Assembly: GCA_964615305.1 (NCBI GenBank)
Contig: CAZTNA010000015.1
Coordinates: 11,978-75,977 of the forward strand
Direction of reading: 5' to 3'
Origin: Bog-950 sp964615305
Lineage (GTDB): Bacteria > Bacteroidota > Bacteroidia > Chitinophagales > LD1
Length of the DNA: 64,000 nt
The position numbers and the translations under genes were made by a program. Positions 27,511 to 36,069 of the stretch are shown one piece after another; position 1 is the stretch's first letter; every line of letters starts with the position of its first letter. The notes under the pieces are model-generated. The model did not search any database and was not told the DNA's origin. It saw only the letters and a program-made list of their open reading frames with translations.

Positions 27511-28578
27511 TTACTTCAGTTTTACTTTTAGCTTAACCGGCTGATGGTCGCTGTCATTAAAGCCAAGATTAATTCCCTTTACTTCCTCAACTTCTAAGTT
27601 GGGCGAAGTAAAGTAGTAATCAATAACTGTGGTGTAGGTTTTATCCGGATTAAATACGGTTTTGTTTTTGCGGTTGGTAGCAACTGTGGAGTCGTAAGCA
27701 TAAGTCCACCCGGAAATGTAGTTTGGGTCGTTGTTTCTGAGGTAAAGGGGCTCATCTTCAGGTTCTTTTTCAAAAGTATGAACATTGAATGTTGGCGGAG
27801 CAATGTTCCAATCGCCACCAATTACCACATAGTTTCCTCTCGAGTATTCGTCTTCAAGAATCTTTTTGGTAAGTGCCATCTGTTCTTTTTTAACACTGCC
27901 ATCATCATACGCTTCGAAATGCGTGTTAATAACAATCAGATCTTTGCCGTTGGCGAGTTTAAACCGCTGCATAAGCAAACAACGTTCTAAGTAAAACAGT
28001 TTACGTGGAAAATCAGTAATACCCGGCAAGGCAATTCGTTTGGTTTCTGTTGGTTGAAACTTTGCGAGCGTTTGCAAGCCACCATACACTTTGCCAATGG
28101 GATCGGTAAATGGAAAAGGAAGATACACTACCTTATAGTTGGTGGCAAATGCGTAGTTGTGCAGGGGCAATACATCTGCAAATTTATTGGCCTGATCAAT
28201 TTTCCAGCTCCGCTTGCTATCTCTATCAACTTCCTGAAGCATTATAAAGTCAATATCTTGTTGTTCTGAAAAAAACTTCACCATGCCTTCATTATTCTTG
28301 AGCACATGTTCCCTGGGAGATGTAACCATTTTGCCCCCGTCATAAAAAAAATCAACCTCTTTGCCTAACCCGCCATAACCAACGTTCCAGATAAGAAATG
28401 AAAATGAAGAATCTGAAATTGATTCCGGTTTCTGCGAATCAGATTTCGGATGTATTAAAGCAATATCTTCAACAGGTGCGGGTTTATATTTGGTTATGTA
28501 GCCCATAAATATCATTCCTACCACATATACAAGGGCGGCAATTATCAATATGGCTATCAAAAGGGCAAACTGTTTCAT
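27511..28578 (-). CDS. Endonuclease/exonuclease/phosphatase-family protein, membrane anchored
   Basis: 355 residues. An N-terminal membrane anchor (FALLIAILIIAALVYVVGMIFMGY) precedes an EEP domain with LIWNVGYGG, IMLQEVDRDSKRS, VINTHFEAYDDG, VIGGDWNIAPP and the terminal SDHQPVKLKV, which gives the full metal-dependent active-site set. It therefore acts outside or at the periplasmic face, on a phosphodiester or phosphoester such as a lipid or nucleic acid. Substrate unknown. A TATCTTGC box on the minus strand at 28593-28600 is a candidate promoter. Confidence 0.88.
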   Translation of the reverse strand: MKQFALLIAILIIAALVYVVGMIFMGYITKYKPAPVEDIALIHPKSDSQKPESISDSSFSFLIWNVGYGGLGKEVDFFYDGGKMVTSPREHVLKNNEGMVKFFSEQQDIDFIMLQEVDRDSKRSWKIDQANKFADVLPLHNYAFATNYKVVYLPFPFTDPIGKVYGGLQTLAKFQPTETKRIALPGITDFPRKLFYLERCLLMQRFKLANGKDLIVINTHFEAYDDGSVKKEQMALTKKILEDEYSRGNYVVIGGDWNIAPPTFNVHTFEKEPEDEPLYLRNNDPNYISGWTYAYDSTVATNRKNKTVFNPDKTYTTVIDYYFTSPNLEVEEVKGINLGFNDSDHQPVKLKVKLK

Positions 28579-28661
28579 ATTACCGAATTTTTCCGCAAGA
28601 TAATTCTACATTTGAAACTACCGATTTGGTATCTTATTCATAACAATTCAATAATTTACAC

Positions 28662-29489
28662 ATGAATCATTTTGAATGGAGCTGGCAACAGCAAGGAGAA
28701 ACGTTTTTTGCTCAGGGCTGGAGCATCGCTCAACCCAAAGGGGTGGTTTGCATTGTCCACGGATTCAACGAACATAGCACGCGTTATGCTCATGTAGCGG
28801 AACGATTATGCCATGCCGGCTACGCAGTACTTAGCTACGATGAATTGGGCCACGGAAAAACAACCGGCAAACGCGGACATGCTCCATATGAGGGACTTCT
28901 TGAGTCAGTAAAAGTAATTTTAGCTGAAGCCGAAACGCGGTTTCCAGGAATAAAAAGATTTTTATGGGGACACAGCATGGGTGGCAATGTTGTAACCAAT
29001 TATGTTTTGCGCAGGCATCCGGATATTGCAGGCGCTGTAGCTACAGGACCGCTGTTTAAATTGGGGTTCGAACCACCCGCATTTAAAGTGTTTCTAGCCA
29101 AGATGATGGTTAATATTTATCCGGCATTTACCGAAAAGGCCGAACTCAATTCACAGGGCATTAGCCGAGATAAAGAAGAAGTTCGAAAATATGATGCCGA
29201 CCCCTTTAACCACGGAAAAATTACTGCGGGAACATTTCTTGGATTTTTTGAAGCCGGTAAATGGGCTTTGGCACATGCTGCTGACTTAAAAACTCCCATG
29301 CTAGTGATGCACGGCACTGCCGATCAACTTACCTCAGCTGAAGGTAGTAAAGAATTTGCCGCAGCGGCACCCAAAAGTTTAGTATCATTTAAATTGTGGG
29401 AAGGTTACTATCACGAATTACACAATGAGCCGGAACCGGATAGATCTGCTGCCATCAACTATATTATCAACTGGCTTGATGGTAAATAA
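28662..29489 (+). CDS. Alpha/beta hydrolase, monoacylglycerol-lipase-like
   Basis: 275 residues. Nucleophile elbow GHSMGGN (about residue 107), the oxyanion-side VHGFNEHSTRY, the acid in MHGTADQLTS and the His in GYYHELHNEPE, matching the S33/Hydrolase_4 branch that includes monoacylglycerol lipase and lysophospholipase L2. No signal peptide, so cytoplasmic. Converges with asnB, 4 bp apart. Substrate not certain. Confidence 0.9.
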   Translation: MNHFEWSWQQQGETFFAQGWSIAQPKGVVCIVHGFNEHSTRYAHVAERLCHAGYAVLSYDELGHGKTTGKRGHAPYEGLLESVKVILAEAETRFPGIKRFLWGHSMGGNVVTNYVLRRHPDIAGAVATGPLFKLGFEPPAFKVFLAKMMVNIYPAFTEKAELNSQGISRDKEEVRKYDADPFNHGKITAGTFLGFFEAGKWALAHAADLKTPMLVMHGTADQLTSAEGSKEFAAAAPKSLVSFKLWEGYYHELHNEPEPDRSAAINYIINWLDGK

Positions 29490-29493
29490 ATGA

Positions 29494-31341
29494 CTACTTG
29501 TGTTTAAGCCACCAGCGATGAAGCAAAATTAACACCCAAATACGGTTGTAGAGATAATCTTCCCCTTTTTCGAACCGAAGCAAGAGTTGCTTAACCTGTA
29601 ATGGCTCAACTATTGCACACTGTACCAGTACATCATTGCTCAGATATTTATCTATCAAAAACCGAAGGTCGGATTTTAGCCATTTACCAAGTGGTATACC
29701 AAAACCCCACTTGGGTCTGTCGAAAATATGCTTGGGTACATATTCGTACAGCACTTCTTTTAAAATATACTTCGATATATTTCCTTGCTTCTTAAATTTT
29801 TCTGAAAGATTTAGCGCAAACTCTACCACCCGGTAGTCTAGAAACGGAGTGCGTGCTTCGAGAGAAAACTGCATTGATGCAATATCTACTTTTGTGAGCA
29901 AATCATCTTTTAAATAGTTTTTTATGTCGTATAGGGCTTGTTCTTCTTGAGCTGAAAGGTTCCGTGCAACAGAAATTTTTTCTTTGAATAATATGGGTGA
30001 GCTGAAGTCCGGTTTCAATAAGTCTTTAATCTCTCCCTCACTGAAAAAGTATTGTTCCTGAGAAAAAATATGGCTCTTTATGCTTTGCTCTGAGGCATAT
30101 TTAAAAACTCCGGCAGCCCGTTTACTTCTGTTATCTATCTGTGCTAATCCAAACGCTAATGCGTGACGAAACATTTTTACCAACGGGTTGTTCAGTCGTT
30201 TTGCCCAGTTGTAAGTTCCGTAACCCAAAAACAATTCATCACCGCCATCGCCACTCAAAGCCATGGTAACATGTTGTCGGGCCAATTTAGAAACCAACAT
30301 GGTTGGTATTGAAGAAGAATCAGCATAGGGTTCATCATAAGCGTCCATCATCTGTTCTACCAAATTAAGTGCATCATTTTCGGTAACAGTAAACTCATGG
30401 TGTTCGGTGCCTAAATGGTTTGAAACCTGGCGAGCGTATTCACTTTCGTTAAACTTTGCTTCTTTAAACCCAATTGAAAAAGTTTTTACTGGCTTAGGTG
30501 AAATATTTTGAGCAATAGCCGTAACAACGCTTGAGTCAATGCCTCCGCTTAAGAATGTTCCGAAAGGAACATCGCTAATCATTCGGTAACGGACGGAAGA
30601 TGTAAGCAACTCTTTTAATTCGCTTTTTGCTTGTGTAAAATTCTCTTTTACAGATGTGGTTACCTTTTCTTCGGGTTTCCAGTAAGAAGAAATTTTTATG
30701 CCGCTACTGCTTACCACAGCGCAGCTGCCTGCCGGAAGTTTTTGAATCTTGTTGTAGAAGGTAAATGGCTCCGGTAAATAGCCAGCATACAAAAAATTTT
30801 GCACTGCCGGCTTAAATGCTTCTTTGCTTTGCTTTACAAAACCACTCTGAAGCAACGCTTTGATTTCTGAAGCAAAGGCAAAATTGTGTTCGCTTTGAAA
30901 AATGTAAATGGGTTTAACCCCCAACCTATCGCGCAACAGAATAAGTTCATCGTTCAGCTTATCGTATATAGCCAAAGCAAACATGCCGTTAAACAAGTGA
31001 ACACAATCAATACCTTTTTGGGCGTAGGCTTCCAGAATTATCTCTGTATCGCTGGTTGTAGTGTGCGCAATGTTTAACTCTTTTGCTATTTCTTGAAAGT
31101 TATAAACCTCGCCATTAAACACCGTAACATATCTGCCGTTGTGTGAATGCATGGGTTGATTGGCTGCTGTGCTTAAATCTAAAATGCTTAGTCTGCGGTG
31201 GCCGAGGCCAACTGTTTTAGATTCGTTGAAATAAAAACCTTCTGCATCAGGCCCACGATGGCTTATGGCAGTTGTCATGGCGTGCAAATCAGCTTCACTA
31301 AAATTATGAGAGGCAGAAAAATATCCGGCAATACCGCACAT
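29494..31341 (-). CDS. asnB: Asparagine-synthase-like amidotransferase, glycan-cluster copy 1
   Basis: 615 residues. Class II glutamine amidotransferase N-terminus (MCGIAGYF with Cys2, SHRGPDAEGFY, GHRRLSILDLS) and a synthetase domain with the ATP pyrophosphatase loop FLSGGIDSSVVTAI. It ends a four-gene unit after wlbA (12 bp gap). In Pseudomonas O-antigen clusters an AsnB-like enzyme (WbpS type) amidates a uronic acid; here the same role is inferred from the neighbours and not from a residue signature. Plain asparagine synthesis is the alternative. A second asnB lies at 40200. Confidence 0.9.
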   Translation of the reverse strand: MCGIAGYFSASHNFSEADLHAMTTAISHRGPDAEGFYFNESKTVGLGHRRLSILDLSTAANQPMHSHNGRYVTVFNGEVYNFQEIAKELNIAHTTTSDTEIILEAYAQKGIDCVHLFNGMFALAIYDKLNDELILLRDRLGVKPIYIFQSEHNFAFASEIKALLQSGFVKQSKEAFKPAVQNFLYAGYLPEPFTFYNKIQKLPAGSCAVVSSSGIKISSYWKPEEKVTTSVKENFTQAKSELKELLTSSVRYRMISDVPFGTFLSGGIDSSVVTAIAQNISPKPVKTFSIGFKEAKFNESEYARQVSNHLGTEHHEFTVTENDALNLVEQMMDAYDEPYADSSSIPTMLVSKLARQHVTMALSGDGGDELFLGYGTYNWAKRLNNPLVKMFRHALAFGLAQIDNRSKRAAGVFKYASEQSIKSHIFSQEQYFFSEGEIKDLLKPDFSSPILFKEKISVARNLSAQEEQALYDIKNYLKDDLLTKVDIASMQFSLEARTPFLDYRVVEFALNLSEKFKKQGNISKYILKEVLYEYVPKHIFDRPKWGFGIPLGKWLKSDLRFLIDKYLSNDVLVQCAIVEPLQVKQLLLRFEKGEDYLYNRIWVLILLHRWWLKHK

Positions 31342-31353
31342 ATTACTTGGTAA

Positions 31354-32331
31354 TTATTTTTTTGAAAACGGATGTGCGCGCTGAGGTAAAATTGCCAGCG
31401 GATGGTAGTCTCCGGTTAAGCCTGCTGGCTGTGCGTGGCGAATATCGTGCACTAGTTGAATAGCGGGCAATGCATCGTTTACACCAAAGCCATTGCCCAA
31501 CAAAATTTGTTGATAGCTGAGTGTGTGTAAACTTTCAAAGCCATTTGTAAAATCAACATCTTCTTCATTCACCGTTATTTTTCTATGCGTGCTACTCCCG
31601 TTTTGTTTTGCTTCGCTGGGCAGCGCTGTGGAATCTATACTTAGAAACCACTTTACCCGTGCTTTCGAAAACTGTAGTAATCCGGCCGCAGTGCTGTGTG
31701 TGTGTTTATGCACTGTTGTTGCTTTTACCTCGCCAAACAACCATAATAACATATCGAAAAAGTGAATGCCAATATTTGTAGCTATACCGCCTGATTTAGC
31801 CACATCACCTTTCCAACTGGTGTAATACCAATTTCCTCTTGTTGTAATATAAGTAAGCTCTACTTCAAAAATTTTATCAGGCGAATTGTCTATTCTCTTT
31901 TTTAAGGCTACTACAGCGGGATGTAAACGTAACTGAAGCAGGTTGTTTACCTTTTTGCCGGTTTCGTTTTCAAGTTTCATGAGTGCTTCGGCATTCCACG
32001 GGTTCAGCACCAGTGGTTTCTCGCAAACAACATTAGCCCCATTGCGCAATGCAAACCTTACATGAGAGTCATGTAAATAGTTAGGTGAACAAACTGACAC
32101 ATAATCTATTTTTTGCCCGCTTCGGTTTTGTTTATCAATGTGTCTTTCAAATCGTTCAAACTCGGTAAAAAAAGCTGCTTCGGGAAAATACGAATCTAAC
32201 ACGCCCACACTGTCGAATAAATCATAAGCAGCCACCAGTTTATTACCGGTTTCAGCTATGGCTTTAAAATGTCGAGGTGCTACATAACCTGCAGCGCCTA
32301 TGAGTGCAAAATTTTTGGGCTGGTGGGTCAT
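31354..32331 (-). CDS. wlbA: Gfo/Idh/MocA oxidoreductase of WlbA/WbpB type (UDP-GlcNAcA 3-dehydrogenase)
   Basis: 325 residues. Rossmann start FALIGAAGYVAPRHFKAI, then SVCSPNYLHDSHVRFAL, VVCEKPLVLNPWN and ITTRGNWYYTSWKGD...GGIATNIGIHFFDML. The opening and the RGNWY-WKGD-IG-HFFD run match what I know of WlbA/WbpB, which oxidises UDP-N-acetylglucosaminuronic acid at C3 to start diacetamido sugar synthesis. Its aminotransferase and acetyltransferase partners are not in the window. Overlaps wecB by 4 nt (ATGA), so translation is probably coupled. Confidence 0.85.
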   Translation of the reverse strand: MTHQPKNFALIGAAGYVAPRHFKAIAETGNKLVAAYDLFDSVGVLDSYFPEAAFFTEFERFERHIDKQNRSGQKIDYVSVCSPNYLHDSHVRFALRNGANVVCEKPLVLNPWNAEALMKLENETGKKVNNLLQLRLHPAVVALKKRIDNSPDKIFEVELTYITTRGNWYYTSWKGDVAKSGGIATNIGIHFFDMLLWLFGEVKATTVHKHTHSTAAGLLQFSKARVKWFLSIDSTALPSEAKQNGSSTHRKITVNEEDVDFTNGFESLHTLSYQQILLGNGFGVNDALPAIQLVHDIRHAQPAGLTGDYHPLAILPQRAHPFSKK

Positions 32332-33425
32332 GCTGCCGTTTGTTTAAAAAACAAATCAATCTCTTTCACAATTCGTTCTGAAGCTTTGCCATCCCAGTAT
32401 TGTGGTATCAATCCTTTCTTGAAACTTCCGGTTTCAATGGTTTGCAACAATGCACAAATTTTTTCTGCATTTAACTCTATCAACTGGTTGGTACCTAAAA
32501 GAGTAACCGGACGTTCGGTATTGGGCCGAACAGTTATACATGGAACCTGCATAAATGTAGTTTCTTCCTGCACGCCACCCGAGTCGGTTATTACTGCACT
32601 GGCATTTTTTACCAGATGAATAAAATCAATATATCCTATAGGGTCGGTAAGTAAAATATTTTTACTCGTAAGACTTTGCTCTAAACCAAACTCTGTAATT
32701 CGTTTCCGAGTTCGAGGATGTACCGGAAAAACAATCTGCTTGGTTTTTGCTAATTCTGCAATGAGATGTACTAGTGTAGTTAGGTTTTGGTTGTTGTCAA
32801 CATTTAAGGGGCGGTGAAACGTAAGCAGATAGTAACTACTTAGGTCTAACTTTCTCCTAATAGGTGAGGCGTCTATCACCGGCATAAAAGCGACAAGCGA
32901 ATCAATCATGGTATTGCCTACAAATTTTACTTTGCTTTGCGGCTTACCTTCAAGTTCTAAGTTGTCTATGCCGCTTTGCTCAGTTACAAAATACAAATCA
33001 GTAAGTGCATCAATTAAAATTCTATTTGCCTCTTCGGGCATTGTCATATCAAAGCTACGCAATCCACTCTCAATATGCGCTACGGGAATACCATGCCGTT
33101 GGGCTACAAAAGCGCAGGCAAATGACGAATTTACATCTCCCGGCACCATCACCAAATCGGGTTTATAATCCAACGCAAACTTCTCAAACTCTTCCATTAT
33201 ACGAGCAACCACTTGTATTTGCCCGCCCTGATTGATATTAAAAAAAACGTCCGGCTTTCTGATTTTCAGCTCTTCGAAAAAAACATCGTTCATGTTGTAA
33301 TCAAAGTGTTGCCCTGTATGCAGCAGTTTATGCTCTATTTCGGAGTATGCCGCAAAGTACTTGTCGAGTTGTGTAATTTTTATAAGGTTGGGCCTGGTGC
33401 CCACACAGGTTAATACTTTCTTCAT
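32328..33425 (-). CDS. wecB: Non-hydrolysing UDP-N-acetylglucosamine 2-epimerase family protein
   Basis: 365 residues. Start LTCVGTRPNLIKITQ, LLHTGQHFDYNM, PGDVNSSFACAFVAQRHGIPVAHIESGLRS, MPEEANRILIDAL and ITDSGGVQEETTFMQVP form the WecB fold and catalytic set. It interconverts a UDP-2-acetamido sugar with its C2 epimer. Beside WlbA, the substrate may instead be a diacetamido-uronic acid as for WbpI, which sequence alone does not settle. Lies between the glycosyltransferase gene (6 bp gap) and wlbA. Confidence 0.9.
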   Translation of the reverse strand: MKKVLTCVGTRPNLIKITQLDKYFAAYSEIEHKLLHTGQHFDYNMNDVFFEELKIRKPDVFFNINQGGQIQVVARIMEEFEKFALDYKPDLVMVPGDVNSSFACAFVAQRHGIPVAHIESGLRSFDMTMPEEANRILIDALTDLYFVTEQSGIDNLELEGKPQSKVKFVGNTMIDSLVAFMPVIDASPIRRKLDLSSYYLLTFHRPLNVDNNQNLTTLVHLIAELAKTKQIVFPVHPRTRKRITEFGLEQSLTSKNILLTDPIGYIDFIHLVKNASAVITDSGGVQEETTFMQVPCITVRPNTERPVTLLGTNQLIELNAEKICALLQTIETGSFKKGLIPQYWDGKASERIVKEIDLFFKQTAA

Positions 33426-33431
33426 GTAGTG

Positions 33432-34721
33432 TTAAATCTTATCGAGCAACTCGGTTAAAAACTTGGCCTGATTAATACGTGAATATTGTTGCACAGATTG
33501 GTTGTTGGTGTTGTTGGTACGGTATGTTCCGGCTTCAAAATTTTTGTATTCCTGAGTAAGAAACAGCAGCGTATCATCCTCAGTATTTAAACAAACTCCG
33601 CATTTGCTGCTCTCCACAATTTCTTGAATTGACCCATTATCGGAAGGCACAACAAGAATGAACGAACCGCTGGCAATATACTCATATATTTTGCTGGCAA
33701 TAATACCTTGCTGCTCGTCCCATGCCACATGAAACAGCAGGTGTGACTGCTTCTCTATTTCTAATACTTTGTTGCGATCTATTCGTAAAGTACACTCAAA
33801 ATATTTTTCGTACCCGCGCATACATTTGGCTATACGAGCAGCTTGCACTTTATCATAAGCCAGCCCCGGAAACAGTAATTTGATTCTAATTGCGGGCGTT
33901 GCGTCTATTAATCTTTTAAGAGCCATACAAAGTATTTCTACTTTTTGGCCCGCATATAGTGTACCTACATAGGTGATGGTAAAGTCTGAAAATTTGGGGG
34001 AGGTTATGCCATCAAAATCTTCCATTACAAAACCATTGTAAAGAGCAGTACTTGTAGTGCCGGTTAGTTGTTCAATTCCTTTTGCTATAGGCAGTGAACT
34101 TGCAGTAACATACGATGCGGTACGAATCCATTTTTTTTCAAAATACTCATCGAGAAGGTTAACTACTTTAAACAAAAACGACTTATTGCTCAGAAAATTT
34201 ATTTCACTGGTGGTCCAGGCATCTCTGTAATCTGCTATCCATTTTACACCGAATTTTTTGTGCAGGTTGTATCCAATCTTAAAAGTTATGTAAGGGTTGC
34301 CCGTTATTACAGCTTTGTTTATGTCTTTACTTTCGGATACTAATTTCTCTGCAAATTCAAACAAGTTTTTGTATGGTATTGCTGTTGTAATAAAATTTTG
34401 AAAAAAAAGCTCGAATAGTGTGAGTATGCGCCTAATGGTTGAAAATTTTTGCTCCCCATACTTTACAAAAATCTTGTCTCGTAAATTTGGTGTGTAAGGC
34501 AAATAATAAACATCGTAAGTTTCGTGTTGCTCAAAAATAGTTTCGCCTGGTGTAGCTTTTGAAACATCAGCAAGTGAATTTACTTTGTTATCCCATCTGC
34601 GTGTAACTATTATTGGACGATAACCAAAACGTTGAAAATACTTTGCCCACGAAAACGCACGCTGTGATGCTGTAAGGTTACAGGGCGGAAAAAAATAGGC
34701 GATGATTAAGACCTTCTTCAA
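33432..34721 (-). CDS. Glycosyltransferase (GT4-like)
   Basis: 429 residues from TTG (MKKVLIIAYFFPPCNLTASQRAFSWAKYF). The N-terminus has the GT-B opening with sugar-acceptor loop FFPP, the middle has the acceptor-side NPYITFKIGY and the C-terminal half carries FTITYVGTLYAGQKVEIL and SKIYEYIASGSFILVVPSDNGSIQEIV in place of the usual EX7E loop. It is the first gene of the wecB-wlbA-asnB unit, transcribed divergently from the next glycosyltransferase (30 bp between the starts). Probably adds a sugar in surface glycan assembly. Confidence 0.8.
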   Translation of the reverse strand: MKKVLIIAYFFPPCNLTASQRAFSWAKYFQRFGYRPIIVTRRWDNKVNSLADVSKATPGETIFEQHETYDVYYLPYTPNLRDKIFVKYGEQKFSTIRRILTLFELFFQNFITTAIPYKNLFEFAEKLVSESKDINKAVITGNPYITFKIGYNLHKKFGVKWIADYRDAWTTSEINFLSNKSFLFKVVNLLDEYFEKKWIRTASYVTASSLPIAKGIEQLTGTTSTALYNGFVMEDFDGITSPKFSDFTITYVGTLYAGQKVEILCMALKRLIDATPAIRIKLLFPGLAYDKVQAARIAKCMRGYEKYFECTLRIDRNKVLEIEKQSHLLFHVAWDEQQGIIASKIYEYIASGSFILVVPSDNGSIQEIVESSKCGVCLNTEDDTLLFLTQEYKNFEAGTYRTNNTNNQSVQQYSRINQAKFLTELLDKI

Positions 34722-34751
34722 AGAAAAAAGATATTTAGGGCTAAAATAAAG

Positions 34752-36011
34752 TTGGTTTTGACTTCTGGTAAAACGCTTGTATTTTTTACTTCAACCTATC
34801 CTTTTGGTAAAGGCGAAACATTTATCGAAAGCGAAATGCCGTTTTTGCTTTCTGCCTTTGATAATATCATTATTGTAAGTGCAAATATCACTGATCAACA
34901 AACCCGGCAAACACCCCCGCAAGTTGAGCTGATCCGGCTTCCATATCATGTTTCTACTAAATATAAACTGCGGGCATTACTGGCCACATACAAATCTGAT
35001 ATTCGTTCAGAAGTAACATTTATTCAAAGAAGGTTAAAGTTACCTCTCTCATATAAGGTCTTAGCTACTTTGTATTCGTGTTATGGGAAGGCATTAGAAA
35101 TTAGCGGCTGGTTAGAAATGTTTTGTGCAGAACGAAAGTTGGAAAAACAAAACTTATACCTGTACAGCTACTGGTTAAACAACACTGCTGCGGGGCTTGC
35201 CCTTTTCAAAGAGCAAAACCCACAAGTAAAGGTGTTTTGCAGGGCTCATCGGTGGGATGTGTACTTCTGGTGGCATAAGTTACCTTACCTGCCGCTACGA
35301 AGTTTTATCTTAAACAGACTAGATGCATGTTTTTGTATTGCCAAGGATGGAAAAACCTACCTAGAACAGCTGCCTTTTGCAAGAACAAAAAACAATTTGA
35401 TTTTATCGCCTTTAGGAACATTTAATAATACGAACGTAACAGCTGACTTTAATAGAAATAAGTTGGCACTGATCAGTTGTTCTAACGTAATACCAATGAA
35501 ACGCGTTAGCCTTATTGTGGAGGCGCTTTCATTAATAAGTAATATCAGCATTGAGTGGAAACACTTTGGCAGTGGTGAGTTGTTAGAGCAAACCAAGAGT
35601 TTAGCGCAAAAACTACTTGACCACAAAAACAACATTAACTACTGTTTTATGGGGCATGTAGCTAATGTCGAAATGCTGAAACATTACAAAACCTCAGCAG
35701 TTGACTTATTCATTAATGTGAGCAACTCTGAAGGTGTACCCGTATCAATAATGGAAGCTTGTTCCTTTGGTGTGCCGGTTGTTGCCACAAATGTTGGTGG
35801 TAATGGCGAAATAGTTTGTAACGAACAAAACGGTTTTCTACTAAACGAAAATGTTAGCGCTCAGGATATTGCTGAAGTAATTGTAAAGTTCACAGAAATG
35901 TCAGCGGAAGAAAAGATAAGGATGCGAAGTAGTGCGCAACAAACCTGGCAACAAAACTACAATGCGGAAACAAACTACCGTCACTTTGTTCAACAAATAA
36001 AGTCGCTTTAA
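34752..36011 (+). CDS. Glycosyltransferase family 4 protein
   Basis: 419 residues from TTG 34752; another TTG two codons on is equally possible. GT-B fold with FFTSTYPFGKGETFIESE near the start, CRAHRWDVYFW as acceptor region, VIPMKRVSLIVEAL and the donor site VSNSEGVPVSIMEACSFGVPVVATNVGGNGEIV (EX7E: SEGVPVSIMEA). Typical GT4 retaining enzyme of exopolysaccharide or lipopolysaccharide synthesis. Sugar specificity unknown. Confidence 0.88.
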   Translation: MVLTSGKTLVFFTSTYPFGKGETFIESEMPFLLSAFDNIIIVSANITDQQTRQTPPQVELIRLPYHVSTKYKLRALLATYKSDIRSEVTFIQRRLKLPLSYKVLATLYSCYGKALEISGWLEMFCAERKLEKQNLYLYSYWLNNTAAGLALFKEQNPQVKVFCRAHRWDVYFWWHKLPYLPLRSFILNRLDACFCIAKDGKTYLEQLPFARTKNNLILSPLGTFNNTNVTADFNRNKLALISCSNVIPMKRVSLIVEALSLISNISIEWKHFGSGELLEQTKSLAQKLLDHKNNINYCFMGHVANVEMLKHYKTSAVDLFINVSNSEGVPVSIMEACSFGVPVVATNVGGNGEIVCNEQNGFLLNENVSAQDIAEVIVKFTEMSAEEKIRMRSSAQQTWQQNYNAETNYRHFVQQIKSL

Positions 36012-36069
36012 CTACCTCTGGTTTTTCTTGCCGGGCATTCTTATCTTCGATATACAACCAAACCCATTG

